Translations under genes and position numbers: made by a program
Shown: one piece after another, positions 35,032 to 44,789 of the stretch
Position numbering within the stretch: the first letter of the stretch is position 1
How the letters are laid out: every line of letters starts with the position of its first letter
The notes under the pieces: generated by a model
What the model was told of the DNA's origin: nothing
What the model saw: the letters and a program-made list of their open reading frames with translations, nothing else
Databases searched by the model: none
Origin: Candidatus Bathyarchaeota archaeon
GTDB taxonomy: Archaea; Thermoproteota; CALKCG01; B24; JAGTQN01
Assembly: GCA_018396395.1 (NCBI GenBank)
Contig: JAGTQN010000001.1
Location: 1-54,755, forward strand
Reading direction: 5' to 3'
Length of the DNA: 54,755 nucleotides

Positions 35032-36270
35032 CTACCAAGGAGTCTCGTACCGGAACTCGGCTGGCTCTATCTTGCAGGGATAGGTTGGGCCTGGCTCTGA
35101 TAGGGCTATCATATACCTTTTCTCCCCAGGAACATATACGCCGCTAAAGAGAGTTACTAAGCGGTAGAAAGAAGGCATTCTGTCCAAGTGCTTGCAGATG
35201 GGCGATGGAAGCGTATGGTCCCTAAGGATCTTCCACATGGAATCTACTGTAAGCTCGAGTTTCTCGTCTTCCGTCAGCCTTCTGAGGTTAAGCCACCTTT
35301 GGTAATGAAATTTGTATTGCTCTGACGAATTGTCTAGGAGGTGCCGCGTTTCTGGATGGACAGCTACCCCATCAGTTGTGAAGATCGTATCGCCCTTTGG
35401 TCTGAGAATGCCTATATGCCTCCAAGACTTCTCTACTACGGCTGCATCTCCCTTGGCGTCAACAAGGGCTATGTTAGAACAACGACGTGTGAACATGTTG
35501 TATCGCTTAAACATCTCCAACGCCTCTCCCACGGTCGCACAGTACCGCATCACAAGATCCCCTACATCTACGGGAAAAAGTTCGTCGGGTTCTCCCTCCC
35601 CCGGATAATCGATACTGCTTCCCCACATGATGAGCCCCTTCTCATTCCCGATGGGGCCGGTACTGTAACCTAGGGATGGGGGTCTTAGGACGATCGTCGG
35701 GAAACAACCTTCGTAGCTCATCTTCGGTATCCAGTCAATCGAATCGTCTGTATTCCGCCCTATGATAGGGCCAATGTCTGTCTTCCTAAAGATGACGGTC
35801 GTACAGCCTGGAGCTACACAATCCAACCACTTTGCATGACCTTTCAGGAGCTGATAGACATCATACCAGAAACGGTAGAAAACTATGTCTTGAAAGGATA
35901 GATCCGCGCCCTCGGCCATACCCTTCATCTCATCCTGGATATACTCCTTCATACCCTTTAGCTCAGGGTATTTGTTTAGGTCGGGGACAGCATTGATCCT
36001 CTTCTCATAGGCTTGCTCAGCATGCCTATAAAGATCCTCTTGGGTCCATTTATCCAATGTCCGAATTGCCTCTAGTGGTAGCTTCCACATCTCTCTGGCA
36101 AACCTCCTCCAGTTTTCGATTTTTCCATAGAGGTCAAGGAAGCTTACAATAGACTCACGGCTAGATTTTCCATAGGTGAGGCCATTCTCATACCCTGACT
36201 CAGAAAGCCTTATGATCTTGATCTTCTTAGTAAGTGTGAACTCAAGTCTCACGTATTCGTTTTCTTGCAT
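35032..36270 (-). CDS. C45-family NTN hydrolase/acyltransferase
   Basis: This protein of about 412 residues belongs to the acyl-CoA:6-aminopenicillanate acyltransferase-like C45 peptidases. The self-cleavage and nucleophile site G-C-T-T-V is at Cys156 in CVAPGCTTVIFRKTD. It is followed by IIGRNTDDSIDW, which matches the family's G-R-N-x-D stretch. Autocleavage before this cysteine would free the N-terminal nucleophile. Members hydrolyse or transfer acyl groups on amides, peptides or lactams. I start it at ATG 36270, because AAAGGTG lies 9 nt upstream; a GTG at 36282 overlaps that site. No signal peptide. With the transglutaminase-like gene it forms a pair aimed at amide bonds, and a divergent GH42-like gene lies upstream. 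Confidence 0.78.
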   Translation of the reverse strand: MQENEYVRLEFTLTKKIKIIRLSESGYENGLTYGKSSRESIVSFLDLYGKIENWRRFAREMWKLPLEAIRTLDKWTQEDLYRHAEQAYEKRINAVPDLNKYPELKGMKEYIQDEMKGMAEGADLSFQDIVFYRFWYDVYQLLKGHAKWLDCVAPGCTTVIFRKTDIGPIIGRNTDDSIDWIPKMSYEGCFPTIVLRPPSLGYSTGPIGNEKGLIMWGSSIDYPGEGEPDELFPVDVGDLVMRYCATVGEALEMFKRYNMFTRRCSNIALVDAKGDAAVVEKSWRHIGILRPKGDTIFTTDGVAVHPETRHLLDNSSEQYKFHYQRWLNLRRLTEDEKLELTVDSMWKILRDHTLPSPICKHLDRMPSFYRLVTLFSGVYVPGEKRYMIALSEPGPTYPCKIEPAEFRYETPW

Positions 36271-36538
36271 AATTTTTTTCACCTTTCTTCAAGGTATTTT
36301 TCTTGGTGGGATTTTAAAGCCTTTCTATGACTTTTTAACCACAGTTTATCGATTATATAGAAGAATTTCATTCACTTCATAGATATTAACATCGCATAAT
36401 CAGAGGGTAAGAACTTTTAGATCCATACGGATCATCATGGTCTCACCATACCTATTTAGGAGCTCCCTTTATAGTTAGCCTTCTTAAGGCTTAAAACTCT
36501 CAACAATATACAGAAGGGACAAATAGAGGCAGACCGAT

Positions 36539-39500
36539 ATGAATATACGTGCTTTTGTTGTGAAAGCCTCTGACGATGGATTTTTCAGAGTTGAGGAAGC
36601 CATTCGATCAATCGGAGGAAAAGATGCACGAGTGAAGGTGAGCCTGTTCAAAGGTATCAACTTTCCCCTAACCTATCCAATCCCTTCCCGAATCGATGAA
36701 ACTGTTCAGGGATATGTAGGTTTAGGAGAATACGATATCGTCTCCCTGCTGGACGTAGATCCGGGCGTCCTCAGTCCTAAGGAATCTTTAAACTTGGTCG
36801 CCTATGTTGAGAACGGCGGCGGCCTTCTAATCACAGGCGGCCGCCACGCCTTAGGTAACGCAATAGGCTCTTATGAGGCTTTGAAAACCATCCTTCCAGT
36901 TTTTTTGGAAAAGAAGGAAGATGAGGTTAAGGTTGATACCCTCCCTGAAGTCTCCAAGGAGCACCCCATCGTTTATGGAATTCCCCTAGACAGAATTGGG
37001 AGGGTGACGGTCGTTCAACCAGTGATGCCTAAGCCTGACGCCGTAGTCATCCTTAAGGCATCAGGTTACCCCCTCCTCACAGTCTGGGAGCATGGCAAAG
37101 GAAGGGTAGCTGTCCTGTCGACTTACCCCCTCTTCCCCCGCAAGGGAAGGATGCTCATGGAAAAGGAGCTTTTCTTCGCAACCGACTTCTACGATGACTT
37201 ATTGAGGCAGCTTCTCATGTGGCTATCGCGGCGAGACGATAATCTCCTAATTAAGGAATTCTCATGCTCTCCAAGTAGAATCTTCCTAGGGAATCGGATA
37301 GTTGCCAATGCTGTCCTTTCCAGCGAAAAGTCTTCAAAACTTCGGGTGAGGTTCTCCGTTGGGAAGGAAGGCGAACTCTTGGCAGAGGAAGAACGAAGCA
37401 TTATGATCGAAGGTCCAATGAAGCTATCCTTTTCCTATGCCACAGAAGCTCTGCCAAACCTTTCTGGCTTTTTGGAGGCGAAGCTCGAGGTTCTGGAAGA
37501 TGATGGGAAGACTTTAAACCATAGGGACTGGACTGTCGAAGCAAGGAACAGGACGAGGCTTAGTCTCGAGATCGTTTCAAGGAAAGCTGTTGTGGCGCCG
37601 GGTTCATCGCTACAATTAAGCCTTCAAGCAGTTTCGGATGAGGAGGCCCCACCCGCGGAGCTTGAGGCGAAAGTGAAGATCATCGATTTCAGAGGTAAGA
37701 TCGTGTATGAATTCCCTTCCACAAAGATCTCTCTGAGAGATGGTACCTATGGAAGGGCGTCCATTAGCTACGATGTGCCGAACCTAGCCAAGGGAAGGTA
37801 TGAGCTTATCTACGAGCTTATTTCCCACGAGAGATTGGTAGATACTGGTCGGAAGCCTTTTCTGATAGTCGATCCTTTGGATTATGAGGACTTCTATCCT
37901 ATCATCGGAGAAGCCTGGGCCTTCTTCGATGAGGGAATGATAAAAGAATGGATTGAGGATACCATGGCCCATGGCTTCAACACGGTTGCCTTCGGAGGCG
38001 ATGGGATAGGGGATTATCATTGGGAGAAGGAGTATGATTGGGATAGGCTCCAGAACTTCGCAGAAGCCTACTCCCAAGAAAAAGGTTTGGCAGTAGCCAT
38101 CAACTACAGCCTCCTCATCGACTGCCGTAGAGATAGGCCGCCCACGGTCTGCGTGAACAACCCTGACTTTGAAAAGGCGGAGAAGGATTTACTTCTCCGG
38201 CAATTGAATGTAGCAGCGAAAATCCCGAGACTTTACGCCGTTGAGACAGTGGATGAACCCCTTGTTTCGCCAGATTCCGTATGCTACTGCCAATTTTGCA
38301 AGGAGGGATTCCAGAGGAAGTATGGATTAGAAATGCCAATTATGAGTAGGATAAGGGATTACGATGTCGAAACCCGTCTGAAGCTGTACGAATGGCTCAG
38401 CGACTACTGGGCGAAGGGCTTCAGGACGATGTACGAGCTGAAGCGTCAAGCAGGCTTTAGGTTCAATCTTGCCCATACTTTCTGCCAACTCTCCTTCGGA
38501 ACCTTTTGCCCAGAATACTACTATAGAGACAGCTTCGCTTGGGCACCCTACTGCGATATCCTCGACTTCGACGTATATCCATACATGTATCCTATGTGGA
38601 GGGGCTCTGAAAGGCTTAGGTTCCATGCGCTTCATTACCATCTGAGTGCCCACAAGGCCCTCACAAGGTTCTACGGCAAACCTCTTGGATTCTTCGTAGA
38701 GACTACGGAGCGCAACTATCCTATGTATATTCCGCCTGTAAAGGCAAGCAGCGAAATTGCCTACACGGCCATTGCCCACGGTGTCAACTACCTGAAGACT
38801 TTCATAAACGTCCCGTTCACGGGTCCTCCTTCCAACAATGGTCCGAGTGAGGCAAGGTGGGATCAGTTTGGTGAGGAATTGAGGAAGATCAATGCCGTCA
38901 GCCCCCTCTTTACGAAGTGCAAGAAGACTAGGCCACGCTTCGCCATGCTTTTCGCCTTCTCAGACTGGCTACTCAACCATTATCATGCGCCCGGAATGGA
39001 GCGCGGCTGGCCAAAGCATATGGAGGACAGGCCCCTGAACAGGGTTTTTCCTTTCGAGTACACGCCTTGGAATATCTATGAAGCATGTTTCAGGGCCTTC
39101 GGAGAGCTGGAGGTCCTTCATGAAAAGCTCGTCGATGCGGGCGAGCTAAGGAATTATAAAGCTCTAGTCCTCTCCCGCATGAAATTTATACCTGACTCGG
39201 TGGCCGAAGCCATTAAGAGCTTCGTCTCTGAAGGTGGCATCCTCATCTTTGATGGAATACCATCCTTCAACCAGAGGGGAGAGGAGAGGGCATCCCTTGC
39301 TGAACTCGTAGGAGGGGAAGTCGTCGAGTTGAAGGAGGGCTTAGAGGCTAGGAAGGGGATTTATGGGAAGGGAAGGACCCTTTTCTTCAACTTCGATTTT
39401 GACGATGTCTACAGCTCTGCCGTCGAGAGAGGAGACGAGGACCTTATGCGATACCTTGAGAGGATTATCAGGGACTTCCTGTTCAGGGAAGGGCTGAGGC

Positions 39501-40063
39501 CGAATGTTCACTCCACGAACCCTGAGGTCGAGGCTGGCCTCTGGGAAGGTCGAAATACTCTAATCCTCGTTCTTGTCAACCACAGTAGCAAAAGGGAGGA
39601 GTCAAGCCTTACTATCTATAAGCCTGCATTCTTGCCAAACTACGCGTATGATGTTGCCAACCTTGAGGAGATATCCTTTAGGGTAGAGGATGGTGACATT
39701 AAGCTAAACGTAAGGCTAGAGGAAAGGGAGGGAAGGATCGTTGCCTTCTATCCAGAAAGGGTTTTTGGAAACAGAATAGAGGTGGAAACGATGCAGGTAA
39801 AAAGGGGTGAAGATTTATGCTATAGGATCATTGTTGAAGGCCAGAACTGCAATCCCGCGAAAGGACACCATGTTATAGAGGTGACCGTATCGGATCCGGA
39901 GGGAAGGTTCCTAGCACGCTATGGAGGGTTGCATTCCACAACGGACGGAGTATATGAGAAGCGAATACCATTGGCTATAAATGAGCTTGAAGGCATCTGG
40001 ACCATAACGGCCTACGAGAGGTATACGAGGCGAAGGAGTAGAGCTCAATTTCGCGTCGTCTAG
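36539..40063 (+). CDS. GH42-like multidomain glycoside hydrolase
   Basis: This is an 1174-residue cytoplasmic protein. An N-terminal amidotransferase-like fold (1-220; YVENGGGLLITGGRHALGN near 100-118) and Ig-like domains (about 230-440) precede a TIM barrel (about 450-800). Then come a beta-galactosidase trimerisation-like domain (YKALVLSRMKFIPDSVAEAI near 875) and C-terminal beta domains. In the barrel, YAVETVDEP near 565-573 and FFVETTERN near 716-724 supply candidate acid/base and nucleophile glutamates. CYCQFCKEGFQRKYG near 581-595 is a metal-site-like motif seen in GH42-type proteins. The sugar is unknown. It is divergent from the C45 gene with a 256-nt shared upstream region. A catalytic role is likely because both glutamates are in place. 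Confidence 0.72.
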   Translation: MNIRAFVVKASDDGFFRVEEAIRSIGGKDARVKVSLFKGINFPLTYPIPSRIDETVQGYVGLGEYDIVSLLDVDPGVLSPKESLNLVAYVENGGGLLITGGRHALGNAIGSYEALKTILPVFLEKKEDEVKVDTLPEVSKEHPIVYGIPLDRIGRVTVVQPVMPKPDAVVILKASGYPLLTVWEHGKGRVAVLSTYPLFPRKGRMLMEKELFFATDFYDDLLRQLLMWLSRRDDNLLIKEFSCSPSRIFLGNRIVANAVLSSEKSSKLRVRFSVGKEGELLAEEERSIMIEGPMKLSFSYATEALPNLSGFLEAKLEVLEDDGKTLNHRDWTVEARNRTRLSLEIVSRKAVVAPGSSLQLSLQAVSDEEAPPAELEAKVKIIDFRGKIVYEFPSTKISLRDGTYGRASISYDVPNLAKGRYELIYELISHERLVDTGRKPFLIVDPLDYEDFYPIIGEAWAFFDEGMIKEWIEDTMAHGFNTVAFGGDGIGDYHWEKEYDWDRLQNFAEAYSQEKGLAVAINYSLLIDCRRDRPPTVCVNNPDFEKAEKDLLLRQLNVAAKIPRLYAVETVDEPLVSPDSVCYCQFCKEGFQRKYGLEMPIMSRIRDYDVETRLKLYEWLSDYWAKGFRTMYELKRQAGFRFNLAHTFCQLSFGTFCPEYYYRDSFAWAPYCDILDFDVYPYMYPMWRGSERLRFHALHYHLSAHKALTRFYGKPLGFFVETTERNYPMYIPPVKASSEIAYTAIAHGVNYLKTFINVPFTGPPSNNGPSEARWDQFGEELRKINAVSPLFTKCKKTRPRFAMLFAFSDWLLNHYHAPGMERGWPKHMEDRPLNRVFPFEYTPWNIYEACFRAFGELEVLHEKLVDAGELRNYKALVLSRMKFIPDSVAEAIKSFVSEGGILIFDGIPSFNQRGEERASLAELVGGEVVELKEGLEARKGIYGKGRTLFFNFDFDDVYSSAVERGDEDLMRYLERIIRDFLFREGLRPNVHSTNPEVEAGLWEGRNTLILVLVNHSSKREESSLTIYKPAFLPNYAYDVANLEEISFRVEDGDIKLNVRLEEREGRIVAFYPERVFGNRIEVETMQVKRGEDLCYRIIVEGQNCNPAKGHHVIEVTVSDPEGRFLARYGGLHSTTDGVYEKRIPLAINELEGIWTITAYERYTRRRSRAQFRVV

Positions 40064-40208
40064 TCCCTGCCTAAATATATCTTCCTTATGGAACGTGAAG
40101 TAAAAATGGTAATTGACATAATGAAAGCTTCCATATCCATTGAGGAAAAAGCAGTAGCCGAATTCATCCTTTTTTCTTACATCTCATTCCCATCTGATAG
40201 GATAGACC

Positions 40209-42176
40209 CTACGGTACATCCCTGAGGGCTTCAAGCAACTCCCTTAATACTTCAACTGGCGGTGGATGCAGACTCCCCGGTCTAAGCCAACCGTTGCCTA
40301 TGATTCCCTTTCCTTTCAGGCTTTCAACAAGCTTCCATCGAGCTTCGACAGCATCGAGGGCCTCTTTTAGGTAGTCCTTCAGCCTTTCCGAATGGGATAT
40401 GAGCATCTCCTTCCTACGAATGATGCCCTTGGCTATCTCCAGCCAATGCTCAGGATAACTGGGACCAGGTTGAAAATACACGAAGGGATCTATATAGAAT
40501 TCTGGAAGACCAAGGTCCTCGAGTTTCCTCAGGGCCCTTATGGCCTTTATGGTAGCTTCGTTGTAATCGAGTCCAAGCCTTAAGAAATCAAGCCTCTCCT
40601 TGACACGATCATCTTCCACCAATCGATAGGCTTCCTCAAGGTCTCGTCTGCAATCCTCTAGAAGGCCTGGCTTGTAGAAGGCGAGAAGTTGATGGTAAAG
40701 ATGCCGCGGCCCTAGTAGCCTCTCTGAGTCTATGAAGCCCTCCCTCTCCGTGGCTATCCTCCACGCCTCCATCAAGCGGTTGAAGTACTTCTCCACAGCC
40801 TTACCAGCCTTTCTGAAGGCTTTCGAATAGAAGTCTTGTAGGATCTCATCTAGGTCGAGGCTTGAGTCCCAGAGTAGCTTAGCTGCCACATAGTAGTTCA
40901 GCCCGTTTATCGCCCAGTCGTCCACCCATTGAGTGAAGTACATCCTAACACCCTCCTTATGCAGACGCTTTATAGAGGTATCTATAAGGGGTAGGATGAG
41001 GCGGAGCATCTCAGGCCAAGCGGCATTTATATAATATTCATAGATCATGATTCGACTCGCATCGTTATTAGCCGCCCTTATCCATCTTTTCAACCGCTCA
41101 AAGTCCAGCTCGCGCCTTGCGACATTCCAATGCCCGATGCAGGTCATCGTGTACCAGACCACAACGTTCTTGTGAAGACGAAGCCTCCTTGGCGGCTCCA
41201 CATAGTACCAATAAGCCAGCACTATGATGAGTTTGCCAGGATGAGTCTTCTCCAACTCTTCGGCGATCTGATTGGCGAAGATGAACACCCTATTCGTCAT
41301 GGACAGCCCACTCAACGGATCAGCAACAGGAAGGGGTGGGCGATTTGGCGTGTAAGTCTCTCCCGTATCTAACGCTCGACAGTTAGGGCACTCGCAAAAA
41401 CCAGGAGCATCCTCGGGACTCCAGTAGACCCCTGCGAGCTCTGGGTTCTCGTCAAGATACTTGCGAATTCGCTCTACGATAATCCTAAGAACTTCAGGAT
41501 TGCTTGTGCAAAGCTGAGGTTTCGGGGAACTCGTATCCCTCTTTCCTCCCCTTAGGGCGAAGTATTCTGGATGCGTTTCGGCAAACTCCTTATTCCAATC
41601 GAATTCCCAATCTCTTCCGAACTTTACGCTTCCACCAAGCTTGTTGGCTTTTGCCCATAGTTGCATGGACGGGTCTGTAGGCCATGATCCATAAGGCGAG
41701 GGACCCGTTCCTACATCCCGCACAACGAAACTGGGTTCATGACACTCATCAATCTCAGGAATGAGGATTGAACTAGTCTTAGGAACGATTTCCCAAAGCT
41801 CCCCTGGGAAGAACCATCTGATACCAAGATATTTTTCGAGAAAATGGAAGACAGAGAACTGCGTACCATCATCGTCCTTTCCCAGTAAGATAAGGTTCTC
41901 ACCGACGGTCTTGATTATGAAGCCTTCTTGCGCTATTTTTTCGAGGCTTATCACCAACTTCGATACAAATTCAGTATAACCTATATGTATGAGGTTTCCT
42001 TTGAGATCATCTCTATACGTTTGAATAGAAAGTCTCGCTCCCGTGGCCTTTTCGATGTATTTTTGCAATTGATAAGCAGCGAGTCTATCGGTCTCTCTGG
42101 GTTGAGAGGAAAGCACGATGGTAGCATTCGCAGAACCATCCTTTACGAGAAACATGAATAACCCATCTATATTCAA
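40209..42176 (-). CDS. DUF4838 glycosidase-like protein
   Basis: This 655-residue protein has an N-terminal alpha-glucuronidase/GH20-type beta-alpha domain (ETDRLAAYQLQKYIEKATGARL near 28-49). The DUF4838 core follows (about 150-480), with the typical VYWSPEDAPGFCECPNCRAL near 250-270 and a paired-cysteine site. DUF4838 proteins are common in polysaccharide loci of Bacteroidetes and Planctomycetes and are thought to be glycoside hydrolases; activity is unproved. No signal peptide. TTG at 42176 sits about 30 nt from an AT-rich TATA-like stretch, which suits a leaderless start; ATG seven codons later is possible. It faces the GH42-like gene tail to tail and closes the catabolic block. Confidence 0.7.
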   Translation of the reverse strand: MNIDGLFMFLVKDGSANATIVLSSQPRETDRLAAYQLQKYIEKATGARLSIQTYRDDLKGNLIHIGYTEFVSKLVISLEKIAQEGFIIKTVGENLILLGKDDDGTQFSVFHFLEKYLGIRWFFPGELWEIVPKTSSILIPEIDECHEPSFVVRDVGTGPSPYGSWPTDPSMQLWAKANKLGGSVKFGRDWEFDWNKEFAETHPEYFALRGGKRDTSSPKPQLCTSNPEVLRIIVERIRKYLDENPELAGVYWSPEDAPGFCECPNCRALDTGETYTPNRPPLPVADPLSGLSMTNRVFIFANQIAEELEKTHPGKLIIVLAYWYYVEPPRRLRLHKNVVVWYTMTCIGHWNVARRELDFERLKRWIRAANNDASRIMIYEYYINAAWPEMLRLILPLIDTSIKRLHKEGVRMYFTQWVDDWAINGLNYYVAAKLLWDSSLDLDEILQDFYSKAFRKAGKAVEKYFNRLMEAWRIATEREGFIDSERLLGPRHLYHQLLAFYKPGLLEDCRRDLEEAYRLVEDDRVKERLDFLRLGLDYNEATIKAIRALRKLEDLGLPEFYIDPFVYFQPGPSYPEHWLEIAKGIIRRKEMLISHSERLKDYLKEALDAVEARWKLVESLKGKGIIGNGWLRPGSLHPPPVEVLRELLEALRDVP

Positions 42177-42421
42177 GCTTTAAGAGTTTTTAAACTTTTA
42201 GAAATAAATACTACGGGCTCTATCAAAGGGTCATAGGCTTTTTCACTTAAAGTATCTTTCAAAGAAATTGTTATCACTAGACTAGTTCTAAAGTTTCTTT
42301 ATAGTATTCTTTCCTTTTTTCTTATCCTACTTTTCAAAAAAATAGAAAAATGCTAGGAAGATTAAAATAATGTTTATTAAAAGTAAGAGATACTTAAGTG
42401 ACTAAAAAGAAAGGCTTGGCT

Positions 42422-43183
42422 TCAAAGTTCACCACACACGCAGAAAGCCTCATGGCAAAGGTCGTAGAGGGCTTCCATTCCATACCCTGTTTTAGCGGAG
42501 ACTGGAAGGATGAGGGATGATGCCTTCCAAACCTTTCCATGGATTCCCCAAAGGCCCAAAGCCAAGTCCGTCATGGCTCCAAGCCCTTCCTCGATGATGG
42601 CTTTTTCCATGGCTTTGGGATTCGAGATGAGGGTCTCAATTTTCTTCAGGGCAACCTCTGAAAGCATATCCACCTTATTCAGGACCGTGATGGTTGGAAT
42701 GCCAAGTCTTAGCTGGGTTGCCACCATGAGGGTTGAGGCGACAATGAGGTCCGTTGCCCTCCGGGCTAAGGAGGCATCCAGAACATACACAACAATGGGT
42801 CTTCCAATGCTTCCAAGGGCTTCAACAATCCTAGGGGCGGCCTCCCTGAAGACGAACATCTCCATCTGACCTGGTGTATCTAAAAGGACATGTTCCGCCT
42901 TGAGGCTTGAAAGGGCATTAAGAATTTCTTCAAGATGCTTCTCCATGAGTTCCGCTGCCCTTATCATGGCTCCATTTGGGCCAAGCCTTTCAGATTCCAT
43001 AATCTCGCCGATGGTGAAGAGTTTACGGATGTCAAAGTCGGGCTTAAAGGGAACGTATGTGCAGCCCGGATCAAGGTTTACGCAACCAACCGTGGCGCCC
43101 ATAGCCTCCATCATCCATTCAGCGAAAGAAGCTGTAAGGCTAGACTTTCCAGAGCCCGCCATTCCAACGAAGAGCACATACAA
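42422..43183 (-). CDS. GPN-loop GTPase
   Basis: This 253-residue GTPase of the XAB1/GPN family has P-loop GMAGSGKSS at residues 7-15, the defining Gly-Pro-Asn insert at 68-70 (ERLGPNGA), the Walker B/G3 region LLDTPGQMEMF near 100, and guanine specificity motif NKVDML near 165. Archaeal members (such as PAB0955) are dimeric and conserved; eukaryotic ones assist RNA polymerase assembly, and a similar archaeal role is presumed. Start TTG at 43183, with GAGG upstream. It stands alone on its strand between the DUF4838 gene and a divergent amidohydrolase. The assignment is firm. Confidence 0.92.
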   Translation of the reverse strand: MYVLFVGMAGSGKSSLTASFAEWMMEAMGATVGCVNLDPGCTYVPFKPDFDIRKLFTIGEIMESERLGPNGAMIRAAELMEKHLEEILNALSSLKAEHVLLDTPGQMEMFVFREAAPRIVEALGSIGRPIVVYVLDASLARRATDLIVASTLMVATQLRLGIPTITVLNKVDMLSEVALKKIETLISNPKAMEKAIIEEGLGAMTDLALGLWGIHGKVWKASSLILPVSAKTGYGMEALYDLCHEAFCVCGEL

Positions 43184-43432
43184 TTCGACATTCCTCTAGG
43201 ACGATTGGGAATTTTCTATGGCTTAAAGTCAGCATTTCCTAACAGAGGGGAGCCTCCCCTAAAGGATTTTGACTAAAAAAGAAGGGAGGGGAGGGATGGT
43301 ATAGGAAACCCAAAATAGGTTCAGTCCCTTTCCTACTACCTTTCACTTATCTATCTATTCACTTCTTTTTTATAAGCTGGATCAAATCCTATATGCATCT
43401 CAAAGGCAGAGAAGGTTTCGTTTCCAAGGTGT

Positions 43433-44569
43433 ATGGACATGTATGATGTTCTATTGAAGGATGGTCTTCTGATAGATCCTTACCAAGGAATACAGGAAAA
43501 AATGGATGTAGCCATATCTGGCGGAAAAGTAGCGGCTTTAGAGCCTCATATAAGCGCCTCTGAAGGAAGGCGCCTTGTTGACGCCTCAGGGCAAATCGTC
43601 ACTCCTGGTTTGATAGATCTCCATGCCCATGTATGCCATGGCATCACTTATCTAAGCGTGGATCCAGAGGCATCCTGTCTTCTAAGGGGTTCCACGACTG
43701 TCGTAGATGCCGGGACGATAGGCGAACTCCTCTTCGAGGGCTTTAGACGATTCATTATAAACGCCTCGAGACCGAGGATATATGCCTTCCTGAATGTAGG
43801 CTCCTTGGGGCTTATCTACTACTTCAGGAAGCAGGAATGGGCTAAGCTGATTCCAGAACCTTCCATGACCCCCCTTTTCGTGAACCTTGAGGATGCTGCA
43901 AGGGTAATCGAGGCAAATAGGGATACGATCGTAGGCATTAAGTGGCACAGCACCTATGGATTGGATCCTGCCCTTCGTTTAGCTAGGGAACTAGCGGACA
44001 GAACTGGCTCTATCCTCATGTGTGAAAACCACCATCAGCCAAATGTCCTAAAGCAAATGAAGCCTGGGGATGTGGTAACCCATATCTTCCATGGGCTCCA
44101 TACTCAGGGGCTTCTTGACGAGGATGGAAAGGTAAGGCCGGAGTTCCATGAAGCCATAAAAAGGGGAATCGTCCTCGATGTCGGGCATGGGGTCGCTAGC
44201 TTCTCCTGGGAAGTCGCCGAGAAGGCGATGGAACAGGGTATAAAGCCCGACACGATAAGCACGGACCTTCACATAAGAAATGTCAATGGTCCTGTCTTTG
44301 ACCTACCGACTACGCTCTCTAAGTTCCTTCTTCTTGGACTTACGCTAGAGGAGGTCATAAGGGCTGCCACAGCCAAGCCCGCTGAAGTTCTTGGAAAAGC
44401 TGGTATCATCGGAACGTTGAAACCTGGAGCCGAGGGCGATGCGGTTGTCTTGAGGCTCGAAGAGGGGCACTTTTCCTTCATGGATACGAAGGGGGTTCAA
44501 AGAATCGGGAAGACCCGCCTCGTTCCGACGGTTACGGTAAGAGGAGGTGAGGTAATCCCACTACGTTAA
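43433..44569 (+). CDS. Metallo-dependent amidohydrolase/deacetylase
   Basis: This 378-residue amidohydrolase-superfamily enzyme has N- and C-terminal beta sandwich parts around a TIM barrel. The metal ligands are seen: DLHAHVCHG near residues 64-72, the lysine of VGIKWHS near 173-179, CENHHQP near 198, THIFHGLH near 217 and the aspartate of STDLHIRN near 280. The sequence fits the group annotated as amidohydrolase/deacetylase, related to dihydroorotase and N-acetyl-amino-acid deacetylase. Its substrate is not known. It follows no operon partner: the next downstream item is a 17-bp inverted repeat and then a broken ABC transporter. A second in-frame ATG two codons on (43439) is possible. Confidence 0.8.
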   Translation: MDMYDVLLKDGLLIDPYQGIQEKMDVAISGGKVAALEPHISASEGRRLVDASGQIVTPGLIDLHAHVCHGITYLSVDPEASCLLRGSTTVVDAGTIGELLFEGFRRFIINASRPRIYAFLNVGSLGLIYYFRKQEWAKLIPEPSMTPLFVNLEDAARVIEANRDTIVGIKWHSTYGLDPALRLARELADRTGSILMCENHHQPNVLKQMKPGDVVTHIFHGLHTQGLLDEDGKVRPEFHEAIKRGIVLDVGHGVASFSWEVAEKAMEQGIKPDTISTDLHIRNVNGPVFDLPTTLSKFLLLGLTLEEVIRAATAKPAEVLGKAGIIGTLKPGAEGDAVVLRLEEGHFSFMDTKGVQRIGKTRLVPTVTVRGGEVIPLR

Positions 44570-44590
44570 AGGCATAGGGGCATTAATGGT

Positions 44591-44661
44591 TGTAATTAAG
44601 ACACAAAATCCCTGATTAAGAGCGTTATTTTCTTTTTTCGTAGCTTTGTGTCTTAATTACA
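44591..44661. repeat. 71-bp unit with perfect 17-bp inverted repeats
   Basis: TGTAATTAAGACACAAA at 44591-44607 and its exact complement at 44645-44661 bracket a 37-nt spacer containing a T-run (TCTTTTTTC at 44631-44639). It starts 22 nt after the amidohydrolase stop codon. It could form a long hairpin and end transcription, or be a small inverted-repeat element. No obvious target duplication flanks it. The symmetry is certain, the role inferred. Confidence 0.5.
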
Positions 44662-44789
44662 TCTCTTCATACTGTATAGTTATACTTTCGTATGAAAGTG
44701 AGAAGCTTCAATGAAAAATTTTCTCTAAGGAGCCAGTAGAATAAAAAATCCGTGAATAGGAATTAAGCCTACAAAGGCATTCTCTTCTT

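Noticed and set aside
38327..38779. A 150-codon frame antisense to the GH42-like gene
   Set aside because: It lies wholly inside a gene with strong domain evidence on the other strand.
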